Positions 16,854 to 25,151 of a stretch of DNA of 64,000 bases are shown piece after piece. The translations under genes and the position numbers were made by a program. The notes below the pieces were generated by a model. It saw only the letters and a list, made by a program, of their open reading frames with translations. It made no database searches and was not told the DNA's origin. Positions within the stretch are counted from its first letter, which is position 1, and each line of letters starts with the position of its first letter. Source of the DNA: Trebonia sp050013875 (GTDB lineage: Bacteria; Actinomycetota; Actinomycetes; Streptosporangiales; Streptosporangiaceae); the NCBI GenBank assembly GCA_050013875.1, contig JBEKEK010000014.1, positions 15,879 through 79,878 of the forward strand, given 5' to 3'.

Positions 16854-16941
16854 GTGGATCACGAATCAGCCGGCTTTGCCGAGTTCTACCAAGCGACGCG
16901 GGATGACTGCCTGCGCGCCGCCTTCGCCAGCGTGCGATACC
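16854..16941 (+). pseudogene. 5' fragment of an ECF sigma factor gene
   Basis: Starting at GTG 16854 the frame reads MDHESAGFAEFYQATRDDCL then RAAFASV, which matches the first helix of ECF sigma factors (FxxFYxxxRDxCLRAxLAxxGD). After that point similarity stops and the frame becomes proline-rich. No region 2.2-2.4 or region 4 follows, so this looks like a truncated remnant. Confidence 0.5.
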
Positions 16942-17072
16942 CGGGTGTCCCGGTTCCGCCGCCGACAGGCGGACTCAAGCTCCCAGCGGGCCGCCCGACT
17001 GCGCCTCGCGGGCCGCGTGGCGCCGGTGGGTGGGCGTGGGCGCTACGTGCATCTTGCTGTTATCTCGGGGTG

Positions 17073-18536
17073 TTAGTCGGTGCCGGCTTCCATGGCGGCG
17101 CGGTCGAGGAGCTCCTCGTCGCGGCTCTGCCCGGCCCCGCCGAGGCCGGCCGAGGCGATCGCCTCCGCGCCGCCCTGCGGCATTGCCCCGATGAGCTCGC
17201 CCGGGGTGGCCGTCTCGGGTCCGATCAGCGGCGGGTGGCCGCCGCCGCCGAACATGCCAAGGCCCGCGTACTGCTCGAGCTTGGCCCGGGAGTCGGCGAT
17301 GTCGAGGTTGCGCATGGTCAGCTGGCCGATCCGGTCCGACGGGCCGAAGGCGGCGTCCTCCACCCGCTCCATCGACAGCTTGTCCGGGTGGTAGCTGAAC
17401 GCCGGGCCGCTGGTCTCGATGATCGAGTAGTCCTCGCCCCGGCGCAGCCGCAGCGTCACCGACCCGGTGACCGCGGTGCCGACCCAGCGCTGCAGTGACT
17501 CGCGGATCATCAGCGCCTGCGGGTCGAGCCAGCGGCCCTCGTAGAGCAGCCGGCCGAGCTTACGGCCCTCGTTGTGGTAGGCGGCGACGGTGTCCTCGTT
17601 GTGGATCGCGCAGACCAGCCGTTCGTAGGCGGCGTGCAGCAGCGCCATGCCCGGCGCCTCGTAGATGCCGCGCGACTTGGCCTCGATGATCCGGTTCTCG
17701 ATCTGGTCGGACATGCCCAGGCCATGCCGCCCGCCGATGGCGTTGGCCTCGAGCACCAGGTCGACCGCGGAGGAGAACTCCTTGCCGTTGATCGAGGCCG
17801 GGCGGCCCTGCTGGAAGGTGACGGTGACGTCCTCGGCGGCGATCTCCACCGCCGAGTCCCAGAATCGGGCCCCCATGATCGGCTCCACGATCTCGACGTT
17901 GGCGTCGAGGTGCTCGAGCGACTTGGCCTCGTGGGTGGCGCCCCAGATGTTCGCGTCGGTGGAGTAGGCCTTCTCCTTGCTGGCCCGGTACGGCAGCTTG
18001 CGGTCGGTCAGCCACTGCGACATTTCGGCCCGGCCGCCGAGCTCGGCGACGAATTCGGCGTCGAGCCAGGGCTTGTAGATCCGCAGCGCCGGGTTGGCGA
18101 GCAGGCCGTAGCGGTAGAACCGCTCGATGTCGTTGCCCTTGTAGGTCGATCCGTCGCCCCAGATCTGCACGTCGTCGGCGAGCATCGCCCGCACCAGCAG
18201 CGTGCCGGTGACCGCCCGGCCAAGCGGCGTGGTGTTGAAGTAGGCGCGGCCACCGGACCTGATGTGGAACGCCCCGCAGGTCAGCGCGGCCAGCCCCTCC
18301 TCCACCAGGGCGGCCTTGCAGTCCACCAGCCGGGCGCCCTCGGCCCCGTAGGCGCCGGCCCGGCTGGGTACCGAGGCCACATCCGGCTCGTCGTACTGGC
18401 CCAGGTCGGCGGTGTAGGTGTAGGGCACCGCCCCCTTCTCGCGCATCCACGCGACCGCGACCGAGGTGTCGAGGCCGCCGGAGAAGGCGATCCCGACACG
18501 TTCACCAACAGGCAGGGAGGCGAGCACCTTAGTCAT
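17073..18536 (-). CDS. argG: Argininosuccinate synthase
   Basis: Joins citrulline and aspartate with ATP in arginine biosynthesis. The PP-loop GIAFSGGLDTSVAVAWM is near the N-terminus, followed by GDGSTYKGNDIERFYRYG and GRHGLGMSDQIENRI (citrulline/aspartate-binding segments). The length (487 residues) and motifs fit the longer, type-2 ArgG. ATG 18536 is chosen because a TATAAT lies 7 nt upstream (leaderless) and the next in-frame ATG is upstream of that promoter. No other arg gene is adjacent. The C-terminal ~35 residues are Gly/Ala-rich. Overlapping palindromes upstream resemble arginine-repressor boxes. Confidence 0.95.
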   Translation of the reverse strand: MTKVLASLPVGERVGIAFSGGLDTSVAVAWMREKGAVPYTYTADLGQYDEPDVASVPSRAGAYGAEGARLVDCKAALVEEGLAALTCGAFHIRSGGRAYFNTTPLGRAVTGTLLVRAMLADDVQIWGDGSTYKGNDIERFYRYGLLANPALRIYKPWLDAEFVAELGGRAEMSQWLTDRKLPYRASKEKAYSTDANIWGATHEAKSLEHLDANVEIVEPIMGARFWDSAVEIAAEDVTVTFQQGRPASINGKEFSSAVDLVLEANAIGGRHGLGMSDQIENRIIEAKSRGIYEAPGMALLHAAYERLVCAIHNEDTVAAYHNEGRKLGRLLYEGRWLDPQALMIRESLQRWVGTAVTGSVTLRLRRGEDYSIIETSGPAFSYHPDKLSMERVEDAAFGPSDRIGQLTMRNLDIADSRAKLEQYAGLGMFGGGGHPPLIGPETATPGELIGAMPQGGAEAIASAGLGGAGQSRDEELLDRAAMEAGTD

Positions 18537-18543
18537 GGATGAA

Positions 18544-18573
18544 ATTATATGCACAGTAGTGCATGATCATGCA
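18544..18573 (-). promoter_or_regulatory. argG promoter with nested palindromes (candidate ARG boxes)
   Basis: TATAAT on the minus strand (18544-18549) lies 7 nt before the argG ATG. Upstream are ATGCAC-AGTA-GTGCAT (18549-18564) and the perfect 14-bp palindrome TGCATGATCATGCA (18560-18573). TGCAT half-sites spaced like this are typical of ArgR/AhrC operators in actinomycetes. Confidence 0.6.
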
Positions 18574-18653
18574 ACGTGAATATCCGATCTCGGCCCCCAG
18601 CGCCACCCGGCGCGCCCTAGCGCAACCCGACAGGACGCGGCTAGCTTTCCGCT

Positions 18654-18669
18654 TCTTGCTGTTATCTCG
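18654..18669 (+). repeat. Shared motif before repeat module A
   Basis: TCTTGCTGTTATCTCG occurs here and at 17052-17067; its first 13 nt recur at 55160-55172. In two of the three places it lies 30-45 bp upstream of the inverted head of a 30-bp repeat module. Confidence 0.6.
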
Positions 18670-18698
18670 CAGCGGCGTCCCGGAGGGCGGTTCCGCGA

Positions 18699-18911
18699 CC
18701 TGTCATCTACGCCAACGACATCGTCCATTGGTGTCAATGGCGTAACCGACAGGCCCGAGTAGGTCGATGGCGTAGACGGCAGGCCCGAGTGGGTCGTTGG
18801 CGTAGACGGCAGGCCCAAGGGGGTCGATGGCGTAACCGGCAGGCCCGAGTGGGTCGATGGCGTAGACGGCAGGCGCGTACCGGTCGACGGTGTGGTTGAG
18901 GGGCTGGGTGG
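18699..18911. repeat. 30-bp repeat module A with inverted head
   Basis: One inverted unit (18699-18725) faces an array of six direct units starting at 18732, 18762, 18792, 18822, 18852 and 18882 with an exact 30-bp period. The core of the unit is GGTCGATGGCGTAGACGGCA followed by GGCCCGAGTG. The inverted unit and the first direct unit can form a 22-bp stem with 5 mismatches around a short loop containing CCATTGG. The same family occurs at 55195-55410. No gene is assigned here; a minus-strand reading gives a repetitive Ser/Thr/Pro decapeptide. Confidence 0.85.
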
Positions 18912-19021
18912 CTCGTAGCTCTTCAGTAACACCGGCAACGGTGGAATTCGGCTGTCCGCCTGTCGACGTCTCGCACCTTCGTTAATAGAAAATCACTTTA
19001 TGACGGGAATGACACTATTTA

Positions 19022-19103
19022 GGGTAAAAGGCGAAGACGGCAATTCCTCCTGCTTTACGCTTCCGCTTACCTGCCTGTAGGCCGCAACTCAGGAGGAATA
19101 TCC
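19022..19103 (+). promoter_or_regulatory. Structured leader with anti-Shine-Dalgarno stem
   Basis: The ribosome-binding site of the next gene (CAGGAGGAAT, 19090-19099) is perfectly complementary over 10 bp to ATTCCTCCTG at 19043-19052. A competing helix can form between 19022-19036 and about 19059-19071 (GGTAA/GCGAAG with CTTCCGC/TTACC), and a small GCC-TGTA-GGC hairpin sits in the loop. This is the layout of a translational switch. None of the common riboswitch consensus cores I know, including the TPP core, is visible. Confidence 0.55.
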
Positions 19104-20108
19104 GTGTTCCGCTCGCGCCGCAGAATTCTCGCGCCACCACTGGCACTAGTCCTACTAGCCCTACTAGCCCTAGTGGGCTGTGGTGACCTGGTATCTAGCC
19201 AGGGAAGCACTAGTCCGAACGGGCTAGAAAAGACAACACTCAACGTGGCCGTGGTGCCCGCGGTCGATTCCGCCGGCTTTTTCGTCGCACTGCACGAAGG
19301 CCTGTTCGCCAAGCATGGACTGACGATTCACTACACCCCCGCGGTCAGCAGCGACGAGGTGATCGACCAACAGGTCGACGGTCAGTACGACATCACCGGC
19401 GGGAACTACGTCTCCTATATCCAGCATTACGTGGAAAACCATCAGCCGCTGGAGATCATCGCCGAGGGCTCAGTGATGCAGGAGGGCGCGCAGGCGATCT
19501 ACACGATGCCGAGCACCCACATCACGACGCTCAGCGGGCTGAAGGGTCACCTGCTCGGCATCAACGCGCCGCTCAACATCAACTATCTGCTGGTCGCCTC
19601 GGTGCTGACCGAGAACGGGATCAAGCTGTCGCAGGTGCACTTCCCCACTCAGCCGATCCCGTTCCCCGACATGGCCGCCGATCTGGCCCAGGGGAAGATC
19701 GCCGCCGCCGCGATGCCCGAGCCGTTCGCCACCGGCGCCGAGCAGAAGTTCGGCGCCGTCCCGCTCTCCGACCTCAACCAAGGCGCCACCGAGAGCTTCC
19801 CCATCCAGGGGTACGTGGTCACCCGATCCTGGGCCGAGCAGAACCCGAACACCCTCAGGGCGTTCGTCGCCGCGCTCACCCAGGGCCAGGAGATCGCCGA
19901 CACTAGCCGATCCGCGATCGAGCACGCCATGGAATCGCTGCAAGGCCCGCAGAACGGCCAGATCCCGCCGATCATCGCCGCTGTCATGGCCATCAACATC
20001 TACCCGACCTCGATCGACAAGGTCAGGATCCAGCGCGTGGCCGACGTCATGTTCCAGTTCGGTTTGCTCAAGACCCGGTTCAACGTGAGCCCGATGATCG
20101 GTCCGTGA
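19104..20108 (+). CDS. NMT1/THI5-like ABC transporter substrate-binding lipoprotein
   Basis: A 334-residue lipoprotein. The signal peptide ends in LALVGC (lipobox, Cys about residue 26), then an NMT1/THI5/SsuA-type periplasmic-binding fold: VAVVPAVDSAGFFVALHEGL, FAKHGLTIHY and DLAQGKIAAAAMPEPFATG. Relatives bind pyrimidines (HMP), sulfonates, nitrate or riboflavin precursors. No permease or ATPase is next to it. GTG 19104 is fixed by a strong AGGAGGA 6 nt upstream. Five Leu codons in the signal peptide are the rare CTA, and seven CTAG tetramers lie within 82 bp. A leader stem can hide the ribosome-binding site. Confidence 0.9.
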   Translation: MFRSRRRILAPPLALVLLALLALVGCGDLVSSQGSTSPNGLEKTTLNVAVVPAVDSAGFFVALHEGLFAKHGLTIHYTPAVSSDEVIDQQVDGQYDITGGNYVSYIQHYVENHQPLEIIAEGSVMQEGAQAIYTMPSTHITTLSGLKGHLLGINAPLNINYLLVASVLTENGIKLSQVHFPTQPIPFPDMAADLAQGKIAAAAMPEPFATGAEQKFGAVPLSDLNQGATESFPIQGYVVTRSWAEQNPNTLRAFVAALTQGQEIADTSRSAIEHAMESLQGPQNGQIPPIIAAVMAINIYPTSIDKVRIQRVADVMFQFGLLKTRFNVSPMIGP

Positions 20109-20153
20109 CCGGCGGGGGGACATAACGGGCAGGCCGGCGGTGTTGCGGGATAC

Positions 20154-21590
20154 GTGATCACCGCTCGGCACCGGTCCACGGCCCTGCTCGTCTCCGGGTG
20201 CTACTTCATGGAGATGCTCGACGGGACCATCGTCACCACCGCGGCGCCGCGGATCGGGGCGGCGCTGCACGCCCCGGCGACCGAGATCGGCCTGGTTGTC
20301 ACCGCCTACCTGCTCACCCTGGCCGTGCTCATCCCGCTGTCAGGCTGGCTGACCAGACGGCTGGGGAACCGCATGGTCTTCCTGAGCGCGATTGTGCTGT
20401 TCACCGGGGCATCGATCGGCTGCGCCGCCAGCGGGTCGCTCGGCGAGCTGGTCGCGATGCGGGTGCTGCAGGGCGCGGGCGGGGCGATGATGGTGCCGGT
20501 CGGCCGGATGATGGTGCTGTCCAAGGCGGCCAAGGAGGACATCCTGCGGCTGACCTCCTACGTGGTCTGGCCCGGGCTGCTCGCCCCTGTCATCGCTCCC
20601 CTGGCCGGCGGGCTCATCACCACCTACACCTCATGGCACTGGATCTTCCTGATCAACGTGCCGCTCGGCGCGGTCGCGTTCGCGCTCGCCTGGCGGCTGG
20701 TCGACGACGGGCGCGAGGCTGACGCCGTCGTCCCGCCGCTCGACTGGGCCGGGATGCTGCTCACCGGGGTCGGACTGGGCGGGCTGGCGTGGGCCGCGCA
20801 CCTCGTCTCGCTGTCCGCCCCGCCTGTCCTGCAGACGGCGCTGATCTTCGCCGGGTCCGTCGCGTTGCTCGCCGTCGCGGTCTGGCACCTGCGCCGCGCC
20901 CCGCATCCGCTGCTCAACCTGCGGACGCTTGATAACGCCACGTTCCGGGTCACCCAACTCGGCGGCACCGGGTACATGCTGGTGGTCGGCTCGATGCCGT
21001 TCCTGCTGCCGCTGCTGTTCCAGACGGGCTTCGGCTGGTCACCGGTCAAGTCGGGCGCGATCACCGCGTTCGTCTTCGTCGGGAACGTGGGGATCAAGCC
21101 GGCCACCACGCCGCTGATCAACCGGTTCGGGTTCCGCTCGGTGCTTGTCGCCTCCGCGCTCGGCACGGCGGCGGGAGTCGCGGCGCTCGGTTTCACCACC
21201 GTCGCGACCCCGGTCGCGCTGATCGCACTCCTCGCCCTGGCCAGCGGCGTCACCCGGTCCACCGGGTTCACCGTCTACACCACCGTCGGCCTGGCCGACA
21301 TGCAGCCGGAGCTGATGCGTGACGCCAACACCCTGGCGGCCACCTCCATGCAGCTCGCCGCGGGGCTCGCGATCGCGGCGGCGACCGTGGCGCTGCGCGT
21401 CGGCGGAGCCGTCACCGGGACCGCGGCTGGCCCCGGTGACAGCGGGCAGGGGGCCTTTACCATCGCCTTCTGCCTGCTGGCGCTGGTCGCGGTCGGCTGC
21501 GCCGCCGAGGCGCTGCGGATGGACCGGCGGGCCGGCGACGCGGCCCGCCGCCCCCGCGCCACCGCGAGCGCCGGCCGCGCCGCGTCATGA
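20154..21590 (+). CDS. MFS exporter, DHA2 (14-TM) family
   Basis: A 478-residue major facilitator: YFMEMLDGTIVTTAAPRIGA in helix 1, PLSGWLTRRLGNRMVFL (motif A) and VVWPGLLAPVIAPLAGGLIT (motif C) place it with multidrug exporters of the EmrB/QacA type. The start is GTG 20154, 45 bp after the lipoprotein gene and on the same strand; an operon with that gene is possible but the transporter classes are unrelated. The C-terminus is Arg/Ala-rich. Confidence 0.88.
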   Translation: MITARHRSTALLVSGCYFMEMLDGTIVTTAAPRIGAALHAPATEIGLVVTAYLLTLAVLIPLSGWLTRRLGNRMVFLSAIVLFTGASIGCAASGSLGELVAMRVLQGAGGAMMVPVGRMMVLSKAAKEDILRLTSYVVWPGLLAPVIAPLAGGLITTYTSWHWIFLINVPLGAVAFALAWRLVDDGREADAVVPPLDWAGMLLTGVGLGGLAWAAHLVSLSAPPVLQTALIFAGSVALLAVAVWHLRRAPHPLLNLRTLDNATFRVTQLGGTGYMLVVGSMPFLLPLLFQTGFGWSPVKSGAITAFVFVGNVGIKPATTPLINRFGFRSVLVASALGTAAGVAALGFTTVATPVALIALLALASGVTRSTGFTVYTTVGLADMQPELMRDANTLAATSMQLAAGLAIAAATVALRVGGAVTGTAAGPGDSGQGAFTIAFCLLALVAVGCAAEALRMDRRAGDAARRPRATASAGRAAS

Positions 21591-21880
21591 GCAGGGCGGT
21601 TTAATTCCGAGCGTCAATTAATCGCATATGTGCCGAAAAGCTTCACGATTACGGACCAACTCCCCCGAAGAACAGCCCCATTACGCTGCCACCAGGATTT
21701 TTATTGCCGCAAATTCTGGCGGTCGTGACGGTGATGCCGATAACGTCTGCGACATCATTTCCCACCTGGCCGAACTGGCGGTTTACCGTGGTCAAACAGG
21801 AATCGCGGCAGCGATATCGAATAACCCCGACGAACACGCGGGCAATATGGCCCGAATTGTTCCCGCCGCCGCCGGAACGC

Positions 21881-23386
21881 GTGGCCGTCACGCCCGGACG
21901 GTCCGCTGTCCGGGTCGCCCTGTCGGCGATCGCGCTGGCCGCGGGCGCGGCCGCGATGCTGCTGCGGATTGCCGGACGGTCGCCACTGACCACGATCTGG
22001 GCGGAGGACCGAACCGTATTCCTCGTCCAGGCTCTCGCCAGGCCCTGGCACCTGTTCTCTTCCTACGCCGGCTACCTGGAGCTGCTGCCGCGGCTTATCG
22101 CGCAATTCGTTACGTTCTTGCCGCTCCGGGACGCATCCGCCGCATTCGCTATCTCCGGCGCCGTTACCGCTTCGGCGGCAGCGCTATTCGTCTTTTACGT
22201 GAGTGCCGGGCACGTCCGCTCCGGCTGGCTGCGCGCTCTCATGGCGGCGGCGATCCTGCTCCTGCCCGTCGCGCCGCTTGAAATCGCCGACAGCGGCGTC
22301 AACACCCCGTGGTACCTGCTTTTCGCGCTCTTCTGGGCCGCGCTGTGGCGGCCGCGCACTGGGCGCGGCCGCGCGCTGGCCGCGCTCATCGCGTTCCTGG
22401 CGGGGGCATCCACCCCGATGGCGCTGGCGATCGCGCCGCTGCTCGTGCTCCGGATGGTGGCGCTGCCCCGGATCCGGGAGCATGCGGTGACGGCCGGCCT
22501 CGCGGCCGGACTGCTGCTCCAGGTGCCGGTCATCGAGTCGGCGCCCAACTCCCGGGTCAGCCAGCTGACCTCCCCCGGCGGGGTGATCGACTTCGTCGCG
22601 CACGACGTGGTGCTCCCCGCGCTCGGCTGGCATCTGGACTGGTGGCTGCGGTCCGCCGTGGGCAGGGACGATGCCACCCTGTTGGTCGGCTGCGTGCTGG
22701 CGGCGGTCTTCTGCGCGATCGCGATCACCCAGCCCGCGCGGGTCCGACTGCTGGCCGCCGCCGCCCTGGTGTGCGGTTTCCTGCTCGCGGCGGCGGCGGC
22801 GACGCTGTCCCGCTGGGTCACCACTGACGCGGTCCACTTCCACATCGAGCCCGGGTCCCGGTACACCACGCTGCCCATCTTCCTGATGGAAGCGGCGGTG
22901 ATCGTGGCGGCCGACAACGTCCGGCAACGCGCCCGCGACCGGGTGCGGGCCGACGACCAGGCGGCGGCGTTCGGGGTGACGCCCTGGACCGGCTGGGCCA
23001 GGGGCCGCGGTGCCACCGCGGTGTTGACCGCGCTCCTGCTGGTGCTGTCGATCGGCTGGATCACCGACTTCCGCAGCGACAACGGCCGGGCTGGCGGGGC
23101 CATCTGGGCGCCCATCGCCAACCGATGGCTCACGGACTGCCAGCGCACCCCTCAGGGCAGCATTCGGGTCGCGTCGCTGGAAGTCGGCTCGGTGGTCATC
23201 CGCTGCTCAAGCCTGCGCCGGTTAGCCGGCAACCGCACGATTGCGCCAGTAACCCGACGATCCGTACCCGCTCAGCCAGAACCCGACGATCCGTACCCGC
23301 CTAGGGCCAGTCCGGTTGGTGGCATTTGGGCTCAATTCGGCCAATCCCATAGCCCGTCTGGGCCACACAAAGCCCAATTCCACTGA
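21881..23386 (+). CDS. Polytopic membrane protein of unknown function
   Basis: A protein of about 500 residues with roughly 9-10 hydrophobic segments from VRVALSAIALAAGAAAMLLR to TAVLTALLLVLSIGWITDF, and an extracytoplasmic-type loop with Cys residues near the end (WLTDCQRTPQGSIRV, VVIRCSSL). The layout resembles GT-C-type glycosyltransferases and related membrane proteins, but no Asp/Glu catalytic motif is certain. GTG 21881 is chosen because it precedes the first helix; the frame is open further up to ATG 21704. The last ~45 residues come from lower-GC DNA with a 21-bp direct repeat (23251-23271 and 23280-23300), so the natural end may be earlier. Confidence 0.7.
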   Translation: MAVTPGRSAVRVALSAIALAAGAAAMLLRIAGRSPLTTIWAEDRTVFLVQALARPWHLFSSYAGYLELLPRLIAQFVTFLPLRDASAAFAISGAVTASAAALFVFYVSAGHVRSGWLRALMAAAILLLPVAPLEIADSGVNTPWYLLFALFWAALWRPRTGRGRALAALIAFLAGASTPMALAIAPLLVLRMVALPRIREHAVTAGLAAGLLLQVPVIESAPNSRVSQLTSPGGVIDFVAHDVVLPALGWHLDWWLRSAVGRDDATLLVGCVLAAVFCAIAITQPARVRLLAAAALVCGFLLAAAAATLSRWVTTDAVHFHIEPGSRYTTLPIFLMEAAVIVAADNVRQRARDRVRADDQAAAFGVTPWTGWARGRGATAVLTALLLVLSIGWITDFRSDNGRAGGAIWAPIANRWLTDCQRTPQGSIRVASLEVGSVVIRCSSLRRLAGNRTIAPVTRRSVPAQPEPDDPYPPRASPVGGIWAQFGQSHSPSGPHKAQFH

Positions 23387-23405
23387 CTAATCGGTCAATT
23401 CCCTC

Positions 23406-23417
23406 TAGCCTGTCGCC
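23406..23417 (+). promoter_or_regulatory. Leaderless -10 element of the GH25 gene
   Basis: TAGCCT followed by 6 nt and the GTG start at 23418; there is no ribosome-binding site. Confidence 0.55.
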
Positions 23418-25055
23418 GTGCTAACCAAGTCGAAGGGCATGCTCGTCGCGTCGGCGCTTTCGCTCGCCGCCGCAGGCGGGTCCGTGGTGGTGATCCGGGC
23501 TGTGTCGACGGGCCCGGAGAACGTGGCGGCGGCCGCGCTGCCCGCGCCGGTCGGTTCCGCGGTCACGGCGAGGGTGCCGTCCGGTGCTGGTGCGGGTTCC
23601 GCTGACGGCGCGGGGACCTCGGGCACCACCGGGACAAGGACCGCGGCGGGCCAAGGCGGCCAGGCCGACTTGGGGCTGGTCGGCGGGCCGACGGCAAACG
23701 GCCAGCCGCGGCGCGCCCCGACGGTGGCCGCGGCGGCCGGGCAGGGCGAGCAGGGACCGCTGCCCGCGGGGGCGTTGCCGGAGGACGGCGCCGTCCCCGG
23801 CGCGCTCGCGTCACTGCGGGCGCTGGCCGCCTCCCGCGCGGTGACCACCGGGCTGCCGCACTCGCCGCGACTACTGAACCAACTGGCTGGCTCGGCTGGC
23901 TGGGCCGGCCAGCACGCCCTGCCAGCGCCGGGCAGTTCCGGACCGACGTCGGCCGTCACCTCAAGCGCCGCCGCGGCCGCCACCGCGACTCGGGCCAGCG
24001 CGACTCGGGCCACCGCGACGCCGGCCACCGCGGCGCCGGCCACCGCGGCGTCCACGGTCGCTTCCCCCTCCGCCGCCGCCACCATGCCCGGCCTCGACGT
24101 GGCCTCCTACCAGCACCCGGTCACCAGCCAGTACCCGCACGGGGCGCCCGTCAACTGGCAGCAGGTGGCCGCGGCCGGATACCGCTTCGCCGCCATCAAG
24201 GGGACGGAGGGCGACTACTACGTCAACCCCTGGGTGACCACCGACCTGTCCGGGGCGAAGGCAGCGGGCCTGGACGTCACCCCCTACCACTTCGCCATCC
24301 CCAACGGCAGCAGCGGCCAGCAGCAGGCCGAGTTCGCGGTGGAGTACTCGGGGTACACCCCGGGCGCGCAGACGCTGCCGCTGATGCTGGACATCGAGTA
24401 CGACCCCTACGTGGCATCCGACGGCACCAACGAGTGCTACGGCCTGTCCGCGTCGCGGGAGACCGCCTGGATCTCCGCCTTCGTCACCACGGTGCGGTCG
24501 CTGACCGGCCAGTACCCCATCATCTACACGACGGCGAACTGGTGGGACACCTGCACCGGCAGTTCCACCGCCTTCGGCGACGACCCGATGTGGGTCGCGG
24601 CGTACGGGTTCGACACCCCTCCGATGCCGGCTGGCTGGCAGGACTGGTCGTTCTGGCAGTACACAAGCGGCGGCACAGTACCCGGCGTGAACAGCCCGGG
24701 CACAACCGACCTCGACTGGTTCAACCCGGCGGCGATCGGGCTGATCGACCCCGGCCCGCTGGCGAGCCGTCCGCTGACCCGGGTGTCGGTCCATCTCGCC
24801 ACGCTCGGCGCGCTGATCGGCGAGCAGCTGAGCTGGACGGCGGCCGGCCTGCCACCCGGCGTCCGGATAGGACAGAACGGCGTGCTGGCCGGAACGATCA
24901 CCAGCACCGGCTCGTCGCTCGGCGCCGTGACCTATCAGCCGCACGTGACCGCCACCAACACGACCGGCGCATCCGTCACCGTGACCTTCGACTGGCAGGT
25001 CGCCGCGTCCTGTCCTGAGCTGCACATCACCGCCGGCGTCTGCCCGGAAAAATAG
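23418..25055 (+). CDS. Secreted GH25 muramidase with C-terminal beta-sandwich domain
   Basis: A 545-residue exported protein. After an N-terminal signal (LVASALSLAAAGGSVVVI) comes an Ala/Gly/Thr-rich linker to about residue 220, partly a TRATATPATAAPAT tandem repeat. The GH25 domain (~225-430) shows GLDVASYQHP, FAAIKGTEGDYYVNP, the catalytic LMLDIEYDPY (D-x-E) and WSFWQYTSGGTVPG. A last ~95-residue region (WTAAGLPPGVRIGQNGVLAG) resembles a putative-Ig/cadherin-like domain. It cleaves N-acetylmuramyl-beta-1,4-N-acetylglucosamine bonds of peptidoglycan, either in remodelling or against other bacteria. Confidence 0.9.
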   Translation: MLTKSKGMLVASALSLAAAGGSVVVIRAVSTGPENVAAAALPAPVGSAVTARVPSGAGAGSADGAGTSGTTGTRTAAGQGGQADLGLVGGPTANGQPRRAPTVAAAAGQGEQGPLPAGALPEDGAVPGALASLRALAASRAVTTGLPHSPRLLNQLAGSAGWAGQHALPAPGSSGPTSAVTSSAAAAATATRASATRATATPATAAPATAASTVASPSAAATMPGLDVASYQHPVTSQYPHGAPVNWQQVAAAGYRFAAIKGTEGDYYVNPWVTTDLSGAKAAGLDVTPYHFAIPNGSSGQQQAEFAVEYSGYTPGAQTLPLMLDIEYDPYVASDGTNECYGLSASRETAWISAFVTTVRSLTGQYPIIYTTANWWDTCTGSSTAFGDDPMWVAAYGFDTPPMPAGWQDWSFWQYTSGGTVPGVNSPGTTDLDWFNPAAIGLIDPGPLASRPLTRVSVHLATLGALIGEQLSWTAAGLPPGVRIGQNGVLAGTITSTGSSLGAVTYQPHVTATNTTGASVTVTFDWQVAASCPELHITAGVCPEK

Positions 25056-25090
25056 CGACTGCCGCTAGCGGTGCCCCTAATGGCGCCGCC

Positions 25091-25150
25091 GCTAACGGTG
25101 CCGCCGCTAACGGTGCCGCCGCTAACGGTGCCGCCGCTAACGGTGCCGCC
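25091..25150. repeat. 15-bp tandem repeat between convergent genes
   Basis: Four perfect copies of GCTAACGGTGCCGCC, preceded by diverged copies from about 25056. They fill the gap between the GH25 stop and the menD stop. Not coding for either gene. Confidence 0.9.
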
Positions 25151-25151
25151 G

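Noticed and set aside
18732..18911. CRISPR-like array (regular 30-bp units)
   Set aside because: The units follow each other directly with no spacers and vary in sequence; no cas gene is present.
18567..18938. Minus-strand frame of 123 codons over repeat module A
   Set aside because: It is made of the repeat itself, has no homology that I recognise and no ribosome-binding site; treated as non-coding repeat.
19022..19103. TPP riboswitch before the THI5-like gene
   Set aside because: The conserved CUGAGA and the second TPP core element are absent, and the leader is too short.
21628..22281. Alternative frame before the membrane protein (start 21628)
   Set aside because: It looks partly protein-like up to about 21880 but then becomes Arg/Gly-rich over the first helix of the membrane protein; no family recognised.
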